Of a DNA stretch of 64,000 nucleotides, positions 21,699-38,676 are shown one piece after another. The notes under the pieces were generated by a model. It searched no databases. It was not told the DNA's origin and saw nothing but the letters and a program-made list of their open reading frames with translations. The stretch spans positions 1-64,000 of the forward strand of contig JAMCCL010000113.1 of the NCBI GenBank assembly GCA_024516035.1, read 5' to 3'. The position numbers and the translations under genes were made by a program. The DNA is from Bactericera cockerelli (Eukaryota > Arthropoda > Insecta > Hemiptera > Triozidae). Every line of letters starts with the position of its first letter. The stretch's first letter is position 1.

Positions 21699-23219
21699 TC
21701 AACTATGCTTGCCTGAATGAGAGCAGTTAGAATGGAAGTCTACTTTAGTTTGAACAATGTTGACTATTTCTTCTTGGAGAAGATCATGTAATGACCTGTT
21801 GTCATGTCTATAGATCCAGGCATTGCTATTTGGGTCATAATCATATCTCTTTGGACCACTTGACGGGGAGCTAAGCCAGATCTGTTTGTTGGGTGATTGC
21901 CTATTTATGACATATGTACCATGAGGATCACCAAAGCTAACTGTGAGAACTCCATCCTGAAAAAAATGACAAAGATAAATTTAGATTTGTTCATCTTAAA
22001 TACAAAAACATTTAAGAAGTCACCATGGCAGAGTGAGTTAGCGCGCTAGGCATTGCACACAAGGTGACCTGGGTTTGATCCCCAGTGGGGCAGGATTTTT
22101 TCTGCTCTGTACTTGGATGCCACTCATACCTCGTGAGGAAAAATGAGTAGTTACTTGTATGAGTAACGACCAGTGGCAGCATTACCAGAGCAAAAAGAAA
22201 ATAATGTAATAGAATAATTCGAAAAGTACAGGAGGCTCTTAGTAATGCTGCGCTACCCACAAAAATTGTGAACAGGCCTTGTGCTTCACCACAAATAAAA
22301 CCATATATACAAAGACATTAGGATTTAAACAAAAAAAAAAAAATACTAAATTTTAACTATATATTATTATCTTACAATATGGTTTACACTAATTACAGGA
22401 TAGCAATGAAGAAGAAATCAGGTTGTCCTGATTAGCAAGATAACAGAGGCACTAATTAGCTGTTTATAAATTTAGTTTACCTGCATCATGGGTAGGTAAG
22501 GTACCTATACTTACTCCATATGTAATATCAGTGTTGACCAAGTGTGTATTCTCTTCTATAACAACATCAAAATAGTCAGTTAGAGATTCCAGAGTTTCAT
22601 TGCAAATAATTTCATATTCTGGAACAGAGATAGTGCTGAAAAAAAAAAAACAGTGATTTATCCAGACAGTTCAGGAAAAATTGATCTGGAATAAAATATA
22701 GCTTTTCAATTGGGTTGTGTTTTCATGAACCAGATGAAATTTATATAACACGAAAGTCCTGTACATGAAATGGTCCAGAAGATGTTTCACATGGGGACTA
22801 TCAGCACAGAGTATAATACTCCATTGGTACACCAAAGATACTCAGTATTGAGCCATCTCAATCATTCAAGAGTTAAGATAATAATAAATCATTATTTAAC
22901 CAAATCAAAACTTTTGATTTTTCAAGTTAAAATCGGCTGGAATTCTTCATCAACACTAAACACTGTAAGAGATTTTTCCATTGATAAGCCTGATTTTGAG
23001 ACACAAATAACAGACTTACCCTGATGCAGAGGTACTGAATTTTTTACAGAAAATTCTATTACTGTCAAACACCTTGATGTGTTTTGTAATCACTGGATAT
23101 GTGTAGTTAGATTCATCACTTTTGAATACATTAAGAGCACAAATACTCCTTGAGAAAGAATGCCATTTTAACAGCCTCAGAAATTTATCCACTTTGTAAA
23201 GCACTCTGCTACACAACAT
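21699..23219 (-). CDS. fh: Frataxin, mitochondrial, three exons
   Basis: An iron-binding activator of the mitochondrial NFS1-ISCU iron-sulfur cluster assembly complex. Exons on the - strand: 23219-23020, 22635-22515, 21956-21699; joins are in frame and the product is 192 residues, the usual animal size. Residues 1-66 form a basic, hydroxylated presequence (ending FCKKFSTSAS). The second exon gives helix 1 (VPEYEIICNETLESLTDYFDV) and the acidic strand 1. The third gives the beta-sheet core with DGVLTVSFGDPHGTYVINRQ, the invariant PNKQIWLSSPSSGPKRYD and the C-terminal helix SLHDLLQEEI. The conserved NKQIWLSSP and the Asn/Gln/Trp positions that contact the assembly complex are present. Intron 2 contains a SINE. 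The gene converges on the GH27 gene. Confidence 0.96.
22017..22335 (+). repeat. tRNA-derived SINE (family B), frataxin intron 2
   Basis: The tRNA-like head GAGTGAGTTAGCGCGCTAGGCATTGCACACAAGGTGACC with B box GGGTTTGATCCCC is followed by the family body (TTTCTGCTCTGTACTTGGATG, CATACCTCGTGAGGAAAAATGAGTA). An A-rich tail ends near 22335. Related copies lie at 27826, 60036 and, more distantly, 63812; a tail-only fragment is at 52870. Confidence 0.75.
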
Positions 23220-23425
23220 TGCTATTAGGTTGTTTTCTTGGGATTAAAATTTATAATCTAAGTTGCATTTCCTTATCAGTGTGATTCTTATCTCTATATG
23301 ACATGAAATTGCACAGAGAAAAGTTTTTGTTTGTTGATGTCAGATAAATATTAAAATCAGTCACTATAAGAAGGAAGACACTCTTTAATGATTAATCAAT
23401 GAACTATGTAAAATGTCATCTAATC

Positions 23426-23680
23426 TCTATATATAAAACAGAAAAAAGGACTACCTACCTACCTACCTATGTTTGTTTGTTTGTTTGTTTGTCCGGAGTT
23501 GTTTAGCCAAAACGGTAAGAGATAGCGAAAAATGTCTCAGAATTGACCCCCCCCAAAACCATTATCGCTTTGTCCAGAAAAATTATAAAAAGTTCAAAAA
23601 AGCATTGCTGTCCAGCAGTACGGCCATGCCTTAGTAAATTTGAAATTTAGTCCCGTTGCAAAGCACGGGCAAACGGCTAG
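23426..23680 (+). mobile_element. Non-autonomous Helitron-like element
   Basis: The 5' end TCTATATATAAAAC follows an A/T-rich flank. The 3' end has the hairpin CCCGTTGCAAAGCACGGG a few bases before CTAG, followed by T, the Helitron insertion signature. There are no inverted repeats, no target duplication and no coding capacity. A second 3' end of the same subfamily lies at 63553-63657. The interior has a CTAC/TTTG simple-repeat tract. Confidence 0.75.
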
Positions 23681-24398
23681 TTATTCATAAAACTTGAATT
23701 TCATCCTCCTTTATTTTTTATCAGATAAACAGAATGACAGATAACATGAAATTTAAAATTTACATTTTTTAAAAGTCCCGCTCAGAAGATGAATACTTAT
23801 AGCCGATTTTATCATCCAAGATTCACCCCAGATTCACTCGAACTCCGAATTGGCTCGACGAATCGGGTTTTATCATCTCCAATCTCTGATTCGCAGGTGA
23901 TTCGGAGCACTCAATTTGAGGAAGTAACCTTGATTCACGAATCAGTGATTCGAGGACCGATTGGCTTCCCAAAGAGAAAAAAATATTGAAAATACTATAG
24001 AATTTCTTCTTTGGAATTTTTAAATCGTAAACAAAGATAAAATGTTTATCTTTTTCAAAATTCAAATACTTCGATACCTTTTTGCCAAAATGTGAATTGC
24101 GCCAAAATCAAATTTTTCAGGAGAGAGGTTTGAAAAAATAAAAAGTTGTTTTTTTCGAAAAAAGTTTCATTACTCAGTTGTCCTACGTACGATTTATACC
24201 AAATTTGGAAATAATACTTGAAACTGTTTGCTTTAAATATTCCTGATAATTTTAACTGCGAAATGCCTTTAGTTATTGAGATAGTGTCGCTTTTCACAAT
24301 TGAGAGATTGAAAAAGAATTCGCCAAAAAGTGAAAAACTCCATCTTTCTTTGTTTAGGTATTAGCCAAAAAGTGAATTGTCCACTCTTGTTCTTCAGC

Positions 24399-24570
24399 CT
24401 ACTAACCAGAATGTGAAAAACGCCCGATTTTTCGGGTTTTAAGTAAAGTTGGTTTAGCCAAAATGTGAAAAATCCACTCCTAAAACTCTGCCTGCTAAAC
24501 CAGAATGTGAAAAACGCCCGATTTTTTGGGTTTTAAGTAAAAGTGGTTTACGTAAAATGTGAAAAGTGCC
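24399..24570. repeat. 94-bp tandem duplication
   Basis: CCAGAATGTGAAAAACGCCC starts at 24406 and again at 24500, followed in both by GATTTTT(C/T)GGGTTTTAAGTAAA. The related motif GCCAAAATGTGAA recurs through 24070-24560, so the tract looks like subterminal repeats of the larger element. Confidence 0.7.
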
Positions 24571-25219
24571 ATATGAATACAATAAATTTGTGAAAAGCGA
24601 CATATAAGAAGAATAAATAGTGCATAATTTGTGCGTATAGTAACTGTACTAATGATTATTATTAAAGAACGCGATGGCGTTCCGCAACGCCAAGTCAAAA
24701 ATTAAGAAGAGCGCACCAAGAGATATTATACGTCACAGCACAAAGGCCAATATCACTCCTCTGTATCGGAATAACTAACTACAAAGGATGAATGAAAACT
24801 AAAACACTACAAAGGATGAATTATTTACTGAAAAGAAGCAAGCTTTCGAATAATGAAGATTAATAAGAGAATCACCAAAAACGCTTGACTTAAACCGTTG
24901 ATAATCAATGGTGAAAAAAACCATTTTTCACTTTCTGCTGCTTGATGTTCTTATTCGATCTTGACCGGGCTACAGCCTAAACCACTGGGCCAATTTTGAT
25001 GTATGAATTTGATCTTGTTTTTCTCGTCTTTGGTGGCAGATGTGCCTTTGAGTACTTATATAGCCCCAAAATGGGCACTTCAGCCCCATAATTCTAAAAA
25101 ACCCACTAATTGATGTAAAAATATTAATAGAAATTTTATATTTTCCAGAGAACTTTACAGATATTGACGATTGAGGTGCAATTTTAATTATAATGAAAAA
25201 TAAAATTGATCAATGAGTA

Positions 25220-25800
25220 AAATCATACATAAAAGCAGACCGACAGACATAGTTCTTTGATGTATATAAATTTATGAGTCGCCCTTTTATTCTTAGTCAA
25301 GCACATACATCATTAAGTACAAAAAAACATATAAACAGACAGACAGACCTACGGATAAACAAAAGACGGACATACAGGCAGACATAATTATTTGATGGAT
25401 ATAACCTTATGAGGTGTTATTTTAATTGTAAAGTGAAGCATATTTATCACTGAGTAGACATACACATAGACAAACAGACAGACATACAAACATACTTAGG
25501 TTCAGACATATGAACAGACCAGGCGCGGCTGGTGCTAAGGAGCTGCGGAGCTCCAGCACCCCCAGACGAAAAATAAAAAAGAGAGGATTTTCTCAAGTCG
25601 TACACAATACACAATAAAAATTATCACACATTTCTAGAAAAATTAATGCATAACTATTATAAATTCTTTAGTCCGGTATGCAGTACCCCCAAAACATTTC
25701 CCCACCGGCCGCGCCTAGAACAGACACATACCTGTACGTATACGTACAGACATACAGGCAGACATTTAGATAGACATACCTGTACGAACAGACTAAAATA
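25220..25800. repeat. ACAGACAGACATAC-rich low-complexity tract
   Basis: Degenerate repeats of CAGACAGACATAC and ATACAGGCAGACAT are spread over about 580 bp with unique spacers. The units vary in length and sequence, so this is a decayed simple repeat and not an array of identical repeats with spacers. Confidence 0.6.
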
Positions 25801-25909
25801 CTTTTACGTACATCGTAGGGCGATAATGCACTGGTGTGATTGTGTGTGTATGCATTTAAAGAAGACACCTTTCTTGTCAGAAGGTGCCTGGGGGGTCCAT
25901 TTCGCCAGC

Positions 25910-26110
25910 ACCACCACCTTTAAAATGTAATGTTTTTTTTACATGGCTAATTTGTGCTTATTTTGTGCTAATTTGTGCTTCAAACCCCGAATTTTGTGCG
26001 TCAACGATAAGGGCGCTACGCCCATTTCAATTTGGTGGTGCTGGGGAAACGGTAGAACCACCACCTTCGAAACGTAATGTTTTTTTTACATGGCTAATTT
26101 GTGCTTATTT
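25910..26110 (+). repeat. 54-bp direct repeat pair
   Basis: The segments at 25910-25963 and 26057-26110 share ACCACCACCTT.(A/G)AA(T/C)GTAATG, a T run and ACATGGCTAATTTGTGCTTATTT. Only a few substitutions separate them. The 93 bp between are unrelated. Confidence 0.75.
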
Positions 26111-26407
26111 TCTGGGGGTATTTCTAATACAAACTTCAAATATTTTATCCTAAATGTCTCTATATTATTTCCTTTTGAAAACATACAAAAACGTGTGAAA
26201 ATACTAACTACTTGATTACTACTAACTTATCTCTATAAGATAGCTCTAAGTGTAAGTCGAGTAGATAATAAACGATAGTACATGAGAGGATAGTAAACAT
26301 GAAGCGGAGCCCAAACATTATTTCAGAATATTTTTGGGCTGATGACTGGGCGGGTAATTTTTATATTGTGAAGGGGTATTTTTTTAGGGATTATTACTTT
26401 TTCATAC

Positions 26408-26966
26408 AGGATCCGCCAGAAAAAAGGAGCCTCTCGAAATATCTAGAGAACGGATTATTATTTTTTTTTTTAATGCTAAAAAAAACCTGTACCATTTTAT
26501 CGAGGGGAAACCTTATCTATTAGGTTCTGATTTTTTTTTTTATCATTACCAGGGGTGGCCCCAAGGGAGTCAACTTTGGAATCTTAAATGAAATATCCCT
26601 GTTTGAAATACATTTTTGAAAAGAAGATGACATTAAAATTATTTTAAGACAAGTTTGAGATTTTTAATCATAACAGGGTCGGAGATATCGTACATTTCAT
26701 TTCACATCAGGTTTCAGTAATTTTTTTATAAGAAATAAGTTGTATTTTTTAATGTAAACTACTTTTTGGAAATGTCTTACAAATATGGTGGTTCCTTTTC
26801 AGATTCCAAAGTTGACACCCCTGGGGCCGCCCCTGGTAATGATAAAAAACCAATACCTAGTAGAAAAGGATCCCCTGCTATAGAATGGTACACGTGTTTT
26901 AGCATTTTTTAAAAAAATTATCCGTTCTCTAGATATTCTGAGTGGCTCCTTTTTTTGGCGGGCCCT
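26408..26966. repeat. Long palindrome with arms of about 165-175 bp
   Basis: The left arm (26408-26583) and right arm (26803-26966) are inverted copies around a 219-bp loop. Matching blocks include GGATCCGCCAGAAAAAAGGAGCC, ATATCTAGAGAACGGAT, ATCATTACCAGGGGTGGCCCC and GTCAACTTTGGAATC with their complements on the right. The arms differ by substitutions and small gaps, so the palindrome is not brand new. No coding capacity. Confidence 0.8.
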
Positions 26967-27825
26967 ATTATATTAATGAATACAGAAAATTCATCATTTG
27001 TTATTGCGGCGGAAATTGAATCCGGTCATAGATAGTTTGAAACCCTGAATCGAATGGAAGATATTTTAGCCGCACTAACGTATATAGCACTTTGAAAATC
27101 CTGTTGTTTTGTTTTTTAATAACAACCCTTTAATGTTTAAATAGTAATGAGAACATCTGAAAAGAAAAACTAGGAAGAAAGGCTAATACTTAGACAAAGA
27201 AAGATGGCGTTTTCCACTTTTTGGCGAATTCTTTTTCAACCTCTCAATTGTGAAAAGCGACACTGAAATAAAGCGAAAATTGAAATTTTGGATATTTCAC
27301 ATTTTGGCAAAAAGGTATCGATATATTATCGGATTTTTCACATTCTCGTATAATGTAAAAGAAAAAAACAAAAACTTTTCACGTTTTAGCTGGATAAATC
27401 TCAAATTTTGACCAAAAAAATGAAAACTTAAAATTAAAACTATACTAGATAGAAACTTGGCCGTGAGTTCATCCGAAAGAGCTTTTAAAACTGAATAAGA
27501 ATCTGAAATAAAACGAAAATTGAAATTTTGGATAATTCACATTTTGGCAAAAAGGTATCGACTTGTTTATCTTCATGACATCTTTATTTTTTTGCCCATT
27601 ATTTAAATTATCCTTGTCCTTGTTCTTCATAAACCTGTCATCTTATCCTGATGTGCTAAGTTTATAAAAGTTTTGTAATAAAGACTGAAATAAATTTGAA
27701 TTATTCCTAAAAAAATACTTGAAAATTTTTCAAACTGGCCATTATCACGCGATTGCTATTAAAATTAATTAATTAATACTTATTTTTGTGATATTACATC
27801 TTAACCAAAAGGCCGAGAAGCGATT

Positions 27826-27965
27826 TGTTAGTAGTCACCGTTGCCCAATGATTTAGCGCTAGGCATTGCACGCATGGTGACCTTGGTTCGATCCCCAGCG
27901 GGGCAGGAATTTTTCTGCTCTGTGCTTCACCTGTGCTTTTTCTGCTTGTGCTTCACCACAATTTG
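27826..27965 (+). repeat. tRNA-derived SINE (family B), truncated copy
   Basis: GATTTAGCGCTAGGCATTGCACGCATGGTGACC followed by B box GGTTCGATCCCC and CAGGAATTTTTCTGCTCTGTGCTTCACC. The body is cut short compared with 22017-22335. Confidence 0.7.
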
Positions 27966-28076
27966 AATTTTTAAGTCTATATGATATTTCCTGAAAACGA
28001 GCTAATCCCAGGAAGATAAAAGCTCATTCGGGAACATTCTGAATTTGTCCGAATCTCAGTTCCTACAAGATTTAGG

Positions 28077-28204
28077 GCGTAATTAATAGACAACATCAAT
28101 AACTTAAGTCGTTGGTAAGTGTCGGTTTTCCCTATCTTACACAGTACGCAATCCGTGACTTAGCGCCACAGAGGTATTACAAAAACGTCTATTAATTCCG
28201 CCCT
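28077..28204. mobile_element. MITE, GGGCG..AATTAATAGAC family, copy 2
   Basis: Inverted ends GGGCGTAATTAATAGAC and GTCTATTAATTCCGCCC with the same interior as 18966-19097. The flanks read TTA on both sides (GATTTA|GGGCG and GCCCTTA), possibly a short target duplication. Confidence 0.75.
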
Positions 28205-28529
28205 TAGACTTTAAAACACATGTACTAAAACTTCTTGGTGACTCTGGGTATGAGTGCAGGTCCTATATCATCTCTCCACACCAGTATGTACAAACTCCTG
28301 CTGAAAACCTCGCTGGCTGAAAGTACATGAAATGCATGGGAACTATGTTTTCCGTAACCTTACACTCTGCCGGGCTGTCTCTTTCTTTGTATTGGCGTTC
28401 TTCACACCTCGGCCGAGGTGTTTGATAATATTTAGAATTCTTAAACAGCTAGGTATGAGAATTATAATTATAATTCTAGTACACAACATTAATGAAAACG
28501 TGATGGAAATACAGTGGACATAGGGCAGA

Positions 28530-28700
28530 AAAATTTCTTCCCTGCTGGGAATAAAACCAAGATCACCATCTGTCCCAATATCTTATTTTGACCATAATTC
28601 CATCCCTGATAGTCACATTGAAACAGCATTCTTACTCATAAGGTAATTTATTATATCTTGCCCTGCTGAGAATTGAACCCAAGTCACACAAAATGATCAT
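28530..28700 (-). repeat. Degenerate tRNA-like repeats
   Basis: Two similar stretches, CCCTGCTGGGAATAAAACCAAGATCACC and CCCTGCTGAGAATTGAACCCAAGTCAC, read on the - strand as B-box-like GGTTCAATTCTCAGCAGGG. They look like decayed SINE heads. Confidence 0.4.
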
Positions 28701-29128
28701 TGATCAATATGAAACTTATGAAATGACCATGTGAACGACACAAAAAAAAAACGTTCAAAATGCTTTCAGAAATGTTAGCATTCAAAATGTAAAAAGTTAA
28801 CAAAACAACATCGCAATTTTCGAAAAATCAGAGGCTTTTATGAGAGTTTTCGTATAATTGCGATGTTGCCGTAACGCCAATCATGATTCGCGAACTCGAG
28901 CTTGAATTTTCGTGATAAAACCCGATTGGTGGATTCGTGAACCCTCGAGATTCGAGGGTGGTTGGCGAATCAGTGATTGGTGGAGTTGTGATAAACTCGG
29001 CTATTAAATGTAACAGTGTTGCAATCTATAATCATTAGCCATTACCGTACATCCGTACACAAAATAATAATACCGTACATGTACATGTCAGAGAAATTAA
29101 GTGCGAAAACAGCCGTTTTTGTAATATG

Positions 29129-29224
29129 TACTTTTGTGGCTAGTCACGGATTGCGTATTGTGCCGTAAGATAGGGAAAACTGAAAGCAATGAAAGTTATC
29201 GATGTTGTCTATTAATTTGGCCCT
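29129..29224 (-). mobile_element. MITE, GGGCG..AATTAATAGAC family, partial copy 3
   Basis: Reverse orientation and 5' truncated: TAGTCACGGATTGCGTA.TGTGCCGTAAGATAGGGAAAA followed by GTTGTCTATTAATTTGGCCC. The opposite end is not recognisable upstream. Confidence 0.6.
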
Positions 29225-30432
29225 AAATTTAAAAGAGATAACACGACCAAAGTAATGTGAGTCATGACGTATCAAGCTCGTAATACAAAGGCACACAAAG
29301 GGAGGCCAGTCAGCACTTGACATGAGAAACGCGCCAAATAATAACTTTTTTTAGCGTCGGTGAAATTTATCTCCCTTGACAGTTTAAAAAATCTGGAAAA
29401 CAGGAACTTGTAATACAAAGGCTCACAAGGTCCATCAGTGCTGGTCATAGGGCAACAAAAATACTGCGAAAATCATGGTCTAAGACGCTGAGAGCAAAAG
29501 GACTTATTAGTTACATTGCTGCAGGATAAAGAGACAAAAGACTGCAAAGTATTGTATTACATAAATAGGCTAGGGTAAAAATAAGTACCTACCTACAAAA
29601 TAGAAAAACAAGACGGGCAGATGTTGTTTAAAAATTAAGAACTTATAATATTACGATCATGGAATAAAGAAAGTATAAAAATCTGTATAAAATTAACATA
29701 AAATGAAATTTTTGGATTATAAAGGGGTGTAATATAATAATATGGAATAACTTGGTAACACATGACACAAATGGGAAGCTTCTTGTTAAAAATATGAATA
29801 ATTATAAGGTAAGTTAGGAATAAAAGGGAAGTAACAAATACAGCAACAAAAAACACCATATATATAACAACAATAATTTACTAAAGAATTTTCTAGCTCT
29901 GAATTATAACCTGGAACAACTTTTGTGAAATTATTTTATATTGGCAGGCAAGTAAGCTGAGACAATATTTTTCGAAGATATTTTCACTATCAAAAGAACT
30001 AGCTCTTACAATATTTGCCACATAGTAAAATAGGTAAAGAGTTAGAGTTGATGAACCAATAGGTTTTGATGAGAAGACGTGGTTTAAGGATCACTTTAAA
30101 ATATTTATAATTATTTAAACTTAATATGCTCGAGAACTCAAAGTTAAATTTATCACTTGTCGTCGAGGATAGGATGCTTTTCTAGGAAAGGACAACAAAC
30201 TATATTGCCATCAGTCGATTCAAGGCTATCGGGACACGGCAAGGTGTTAGATAAATAATTAGTCTATTTTAATTTTGAAATAAAAACAGTCCTTGTAAAT
30301 GAAAGGCAAAAAGCCCATGGCAATTTGTTCGGAATGGTTCATCTTGTCTACATAGCCGCGTGGGCTATGACCCAGTGTTGAGTTTCACTTTGTCTGAATT
30401 TTCGCACCGCTTTATTTTTTCTTCTTTTTTGA
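29225..30432. other. Gene-free stretch downstream of the esterase
   Basis: No gene was recognised. A short imperfect duplication (GTAATACAAAGGC(A/T)CACAA) occurs at about 29280 and 29410. The esterase 3' UTR lies at its right end, with TTTATT (AATAAA on -) at 30411, only about 20 bp beyond the stop codon. Confidence 0.4.
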
Positions 30433-36107
<5,675 letters not shown>

Positions 36108-37807
36108 GATGTGAGACTTCTAGAACTGAAATAAAGAACAGACACCATATAAATTCTGGATATACCTACTTATAATGCTAAATTATGCACAATAAATATA
36201 AAATTATAATGGTTCTAAATTTTTAAATTATGTAAATTATTTACAACACATGCATTTTATAATTATATTCATAGCATGGTACCTATAATGATAACTGCAT
36301 AATGATGTGATATTTTAATTTTATGTGCAAAATCTCAAATATTAAAACAACATTATTTATTTTTTGCAAGTACTTATACAAGCTAAAATAAAAGAATGAC
36401 TGAACTAAATATGACTGTATAGAAAAGTGAATAAATGGACTGAATTATAATTATGTGAAGGTTGGGTTTAGATGGTAATTATAGTTAACTATTCAAGATG
36501 TTAAAGAAGTAGAATGAAATGAAAGCGTTCCCACACTTAATAAGAATGTAATGTGTAAAGCTGGGATCCCACTGAGTGTTATAATATTTATTAAAGCACT
36601 GCTGCAGTCAGTGGGATTTTATCTCAATTGATTTGGAAGAGAGAGTGGAACAAGAAATGTTGCAAAATACTTAGAAACATTAAGCCCTGTCCCCACTGGT
36701 GTTGAGCATGTTTATCAACAATGATTCCTGCAGTGTCTACATGTTGATCAACAATTTGTTGAGTTGAACACAATCCGATTCAGAGCAGTAAAGATCAAAG
36801 GAAATTTTGTTGAACAAAAAACATTCTGTAATTCCAGTACCTACTCAGCAGTCTAGAGAGAAATGATCCTAAAAAATTCAAAGTAATTGAACATCTCTTT
36901 TGAGCTTGGGGAACAATTCCTTCATTTAATTGAAATACCCTAGCAGAATTAGGAATGAGTATCAATACACTCATGGAAATCAACCTTCAAATTCTTGCAT
37001 GTATTCAACCAATAATCAATACAAAATTATCCATCTAACCTACTTGACATTTCCAATATTTTGGGGTAAAAGAAGTACACCACCAACTGTAATTCTAAAA
37101 AAGAAGATAAACCATTATATCAATATCAAGTTAAGAAACCCAGACTGTATAGTCAAGGGACAGATACATCTCACAGTCAAGCCTGTTCTTCTCTCTCTCT
37201 CTTTAAGGACAGTCAGCCAACTTTGGTGACTAGTATGAACAGAAATGAATAGAAACGTAAATTTGCATAATCTTTTATAAGTATAAAATAGAACTCAAAT
37301 ATAATATGAGATATAATATAATGAGAAACTTGCCAGTTTTTTCAGGTTCATCTACTTGTGAAGTTCTCACACAGAATCAGAACAAGGTGTGAATGTATCA
37401 ATGATAGCTGTTTCTAGGCTAACTAATGTAACACCTTGCTAAAGCAATTACCTAACTGTACAAATACGTTGATAATAATACTATCATTTCTCTGTAAAAT
37501 TATCTACTAGTAAAGCTGCACCAATAACTCATTTTACTTTCACTTTAATTTAAAGTACCTACTTAATTAAACTCCACTCAAGAAGACAAGTGATGGTCGG
37601 CCTTGGCAGTTTTTGTTATCAGCATTTTTCAAAATTTCGCGCTTCTAATTTTATAGATCTAGCACAAACCTAAATCTAGCAAAATTATTTTTGCATTGGC
37701 AACCCTGTGTAAAATAGTAACGGATGTACTGCTATTTGCATAATCAGCCTTCTAACTTTTTCTTGTGTTGCGTATTGTCTAGTTTCTTATCAATCTGTGA
37801 TCTAAAC
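36108..37807. other. Upstream region of the carboxylesterase gene
   Basis: No exon of another gene and no recognisable repeat was seen. The acceptor-like CAG shortly upstream of the esterase ATG (about 36127 on the - strand) may mark a 5' UTR intron. The promoter should lie here, but no single element can be named. Confidence 0.35.
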
Positions 37808-38003
37808 TAGCGGTCGGCAATAGGCGGACCGCGGTGTGATCTTTTAAAAAAATGTGGACTACGGGTCTGAAAGTCACTTCATAAATGGTACCTATTACAA
37901 CTTCAATATTACAACAGGTTTTCATCGAGATTTTTGAATCCGGACCGCGACGATTTTTCCTTTGTTTATCCGGACCCCGGTCGATATTTCTTGTCGACCC
38001 CTG
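37808..38003. mobile_element. hAT-type MITE
   Basis: 196 bp with ends TAGCGGTCGGCAA and the complement of CAGGGGTCGACAA, matching the common hAT terminus CAGNGGTCGGCAA. It is flanked by 8-bp ATCTAAAC (37800-37807) and ATCTGAAC (38004-38011), an 8-bp target duplication with one change. The interior has GTCCGG/CCGGAC repeats and no reading frame. Confidence 0.8.
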
Positions 38004-38214
38004 ATCTGAACAGTGAACTCTATAGTTAGAGTTCACTAGATCTAAATTACAATTTATTGATCTACCAAGGAATAAAATGTAACAATATCACCTTATTTAT
38101 ATTACTCAATTAAGACTAATGAGTACCGTTATTGAAGCTGTAATCACAAGTCATATAATTATATCATCAAAATTCCAAATGGGAGAATAACTTGTCATGC
38201 CCTACCACGACTTC

Positions 38215-38285
38215 AAACACGCGAACTCTCGATTATCGCAACAAAGCCTTGACTACTGAGTTACCGGAACAGGAATTTGCACAGA
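38215..38285 (-). repeat. Degenerate tRNA-like sequence
   Basis: On the - strand GGTAACTCAGTAGTCAAGGC is A-box-like and GAGAGTTCGCGTG is a poor B box. No cloverleaf can be closed, so it is taken as a decayed SINE head. Confidence 0.4.
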
Positions 38286-38432
38286 ATATAATATAGTTCT
38301 GCAAACTCTAGACCACACTTGAATAATTTTTCAATTAATTTAAAATGTCATTACTAGCACTTTACTACTGATGATTGAAGTCAGCGTGGTTGAATCGGTA
38401 GCCCAGGCAGTCGCCATGTTCTGCTTTATCCA

Positions 38433-38676
38433 TCTATACTTATAAAAGAGAGTTTCACTCACTGACTGACTCACTCACTGATTCATCACTGTTTCTCCGA
38501 ACTGGTAAGTCCTAGGAAGCTGAAATTTGGTAGGTAGCTTTATCTTATAGTCTAGATGTGCAATAAGACTTTTCGGATTTTTCGAAATTCCCACTACAAC
38601 ACCTGCCATTGGCGAAAAAGGATTTTTTGCTTTCACGGCCATGCCTCGGCCCGCAAAGCGGGCGACAGCCCGCTAG
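38433..38676 (+). mobile_element. Non-autonomous Helitron-like element
   Basis: The 5' end is TCTATACTTATAAAAGAG after A. The 3' end has hairpin GCCCGCAAAGCGGGC, then GACAGCCCGCTAG before T. The interior holds CACTGACTGACTCACTCACTG and GAAGCTGAAATTTGGTAGGTAGC. Two related copies in reverse orientation lie at 59336-59522 and 59554-59779. The GCAAAGC.CGGGC core also links it to the 23426-23680 subfamily. Confidence 0.8.

Larger units (their letters stand above)
23798..29005. repeat. Nested inverted-repeat structure, about 5.2 kb
   Basis: The outer arms read ATAGCCGATTTTATCA at 23798 and the complement TGATAAACTCGGCTAT ending at 29005. Both arms are rich in GATTCG/CGAATC motifs (23798-23970 and 28870-29005). 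A second inverted pair lies inside: 24285-24352 with 27195-27263, and 24071-24098 with 27295-27323 and again 27535-27562. Inside that is a palindrome at 26408-26966. No transposase or other conserved protein was found. It could be one large terminal-inverted-repeat element or nested unrelated insertions. Confidence 0.5.

Noticed and set aside
22030..22095. tRNA gene on +
   Set aside because: The same head recurs at 27826 and 60036 with the same non-tRNA body, so it is a SINE.
25220..25800. CRISPR-like array (repeated CAGACAGACATAC units)
   Set aside because: Units are unequal and degenerate with no constant repeat length, and the DNA is eukaryotic. It is a decayed simple repeat.
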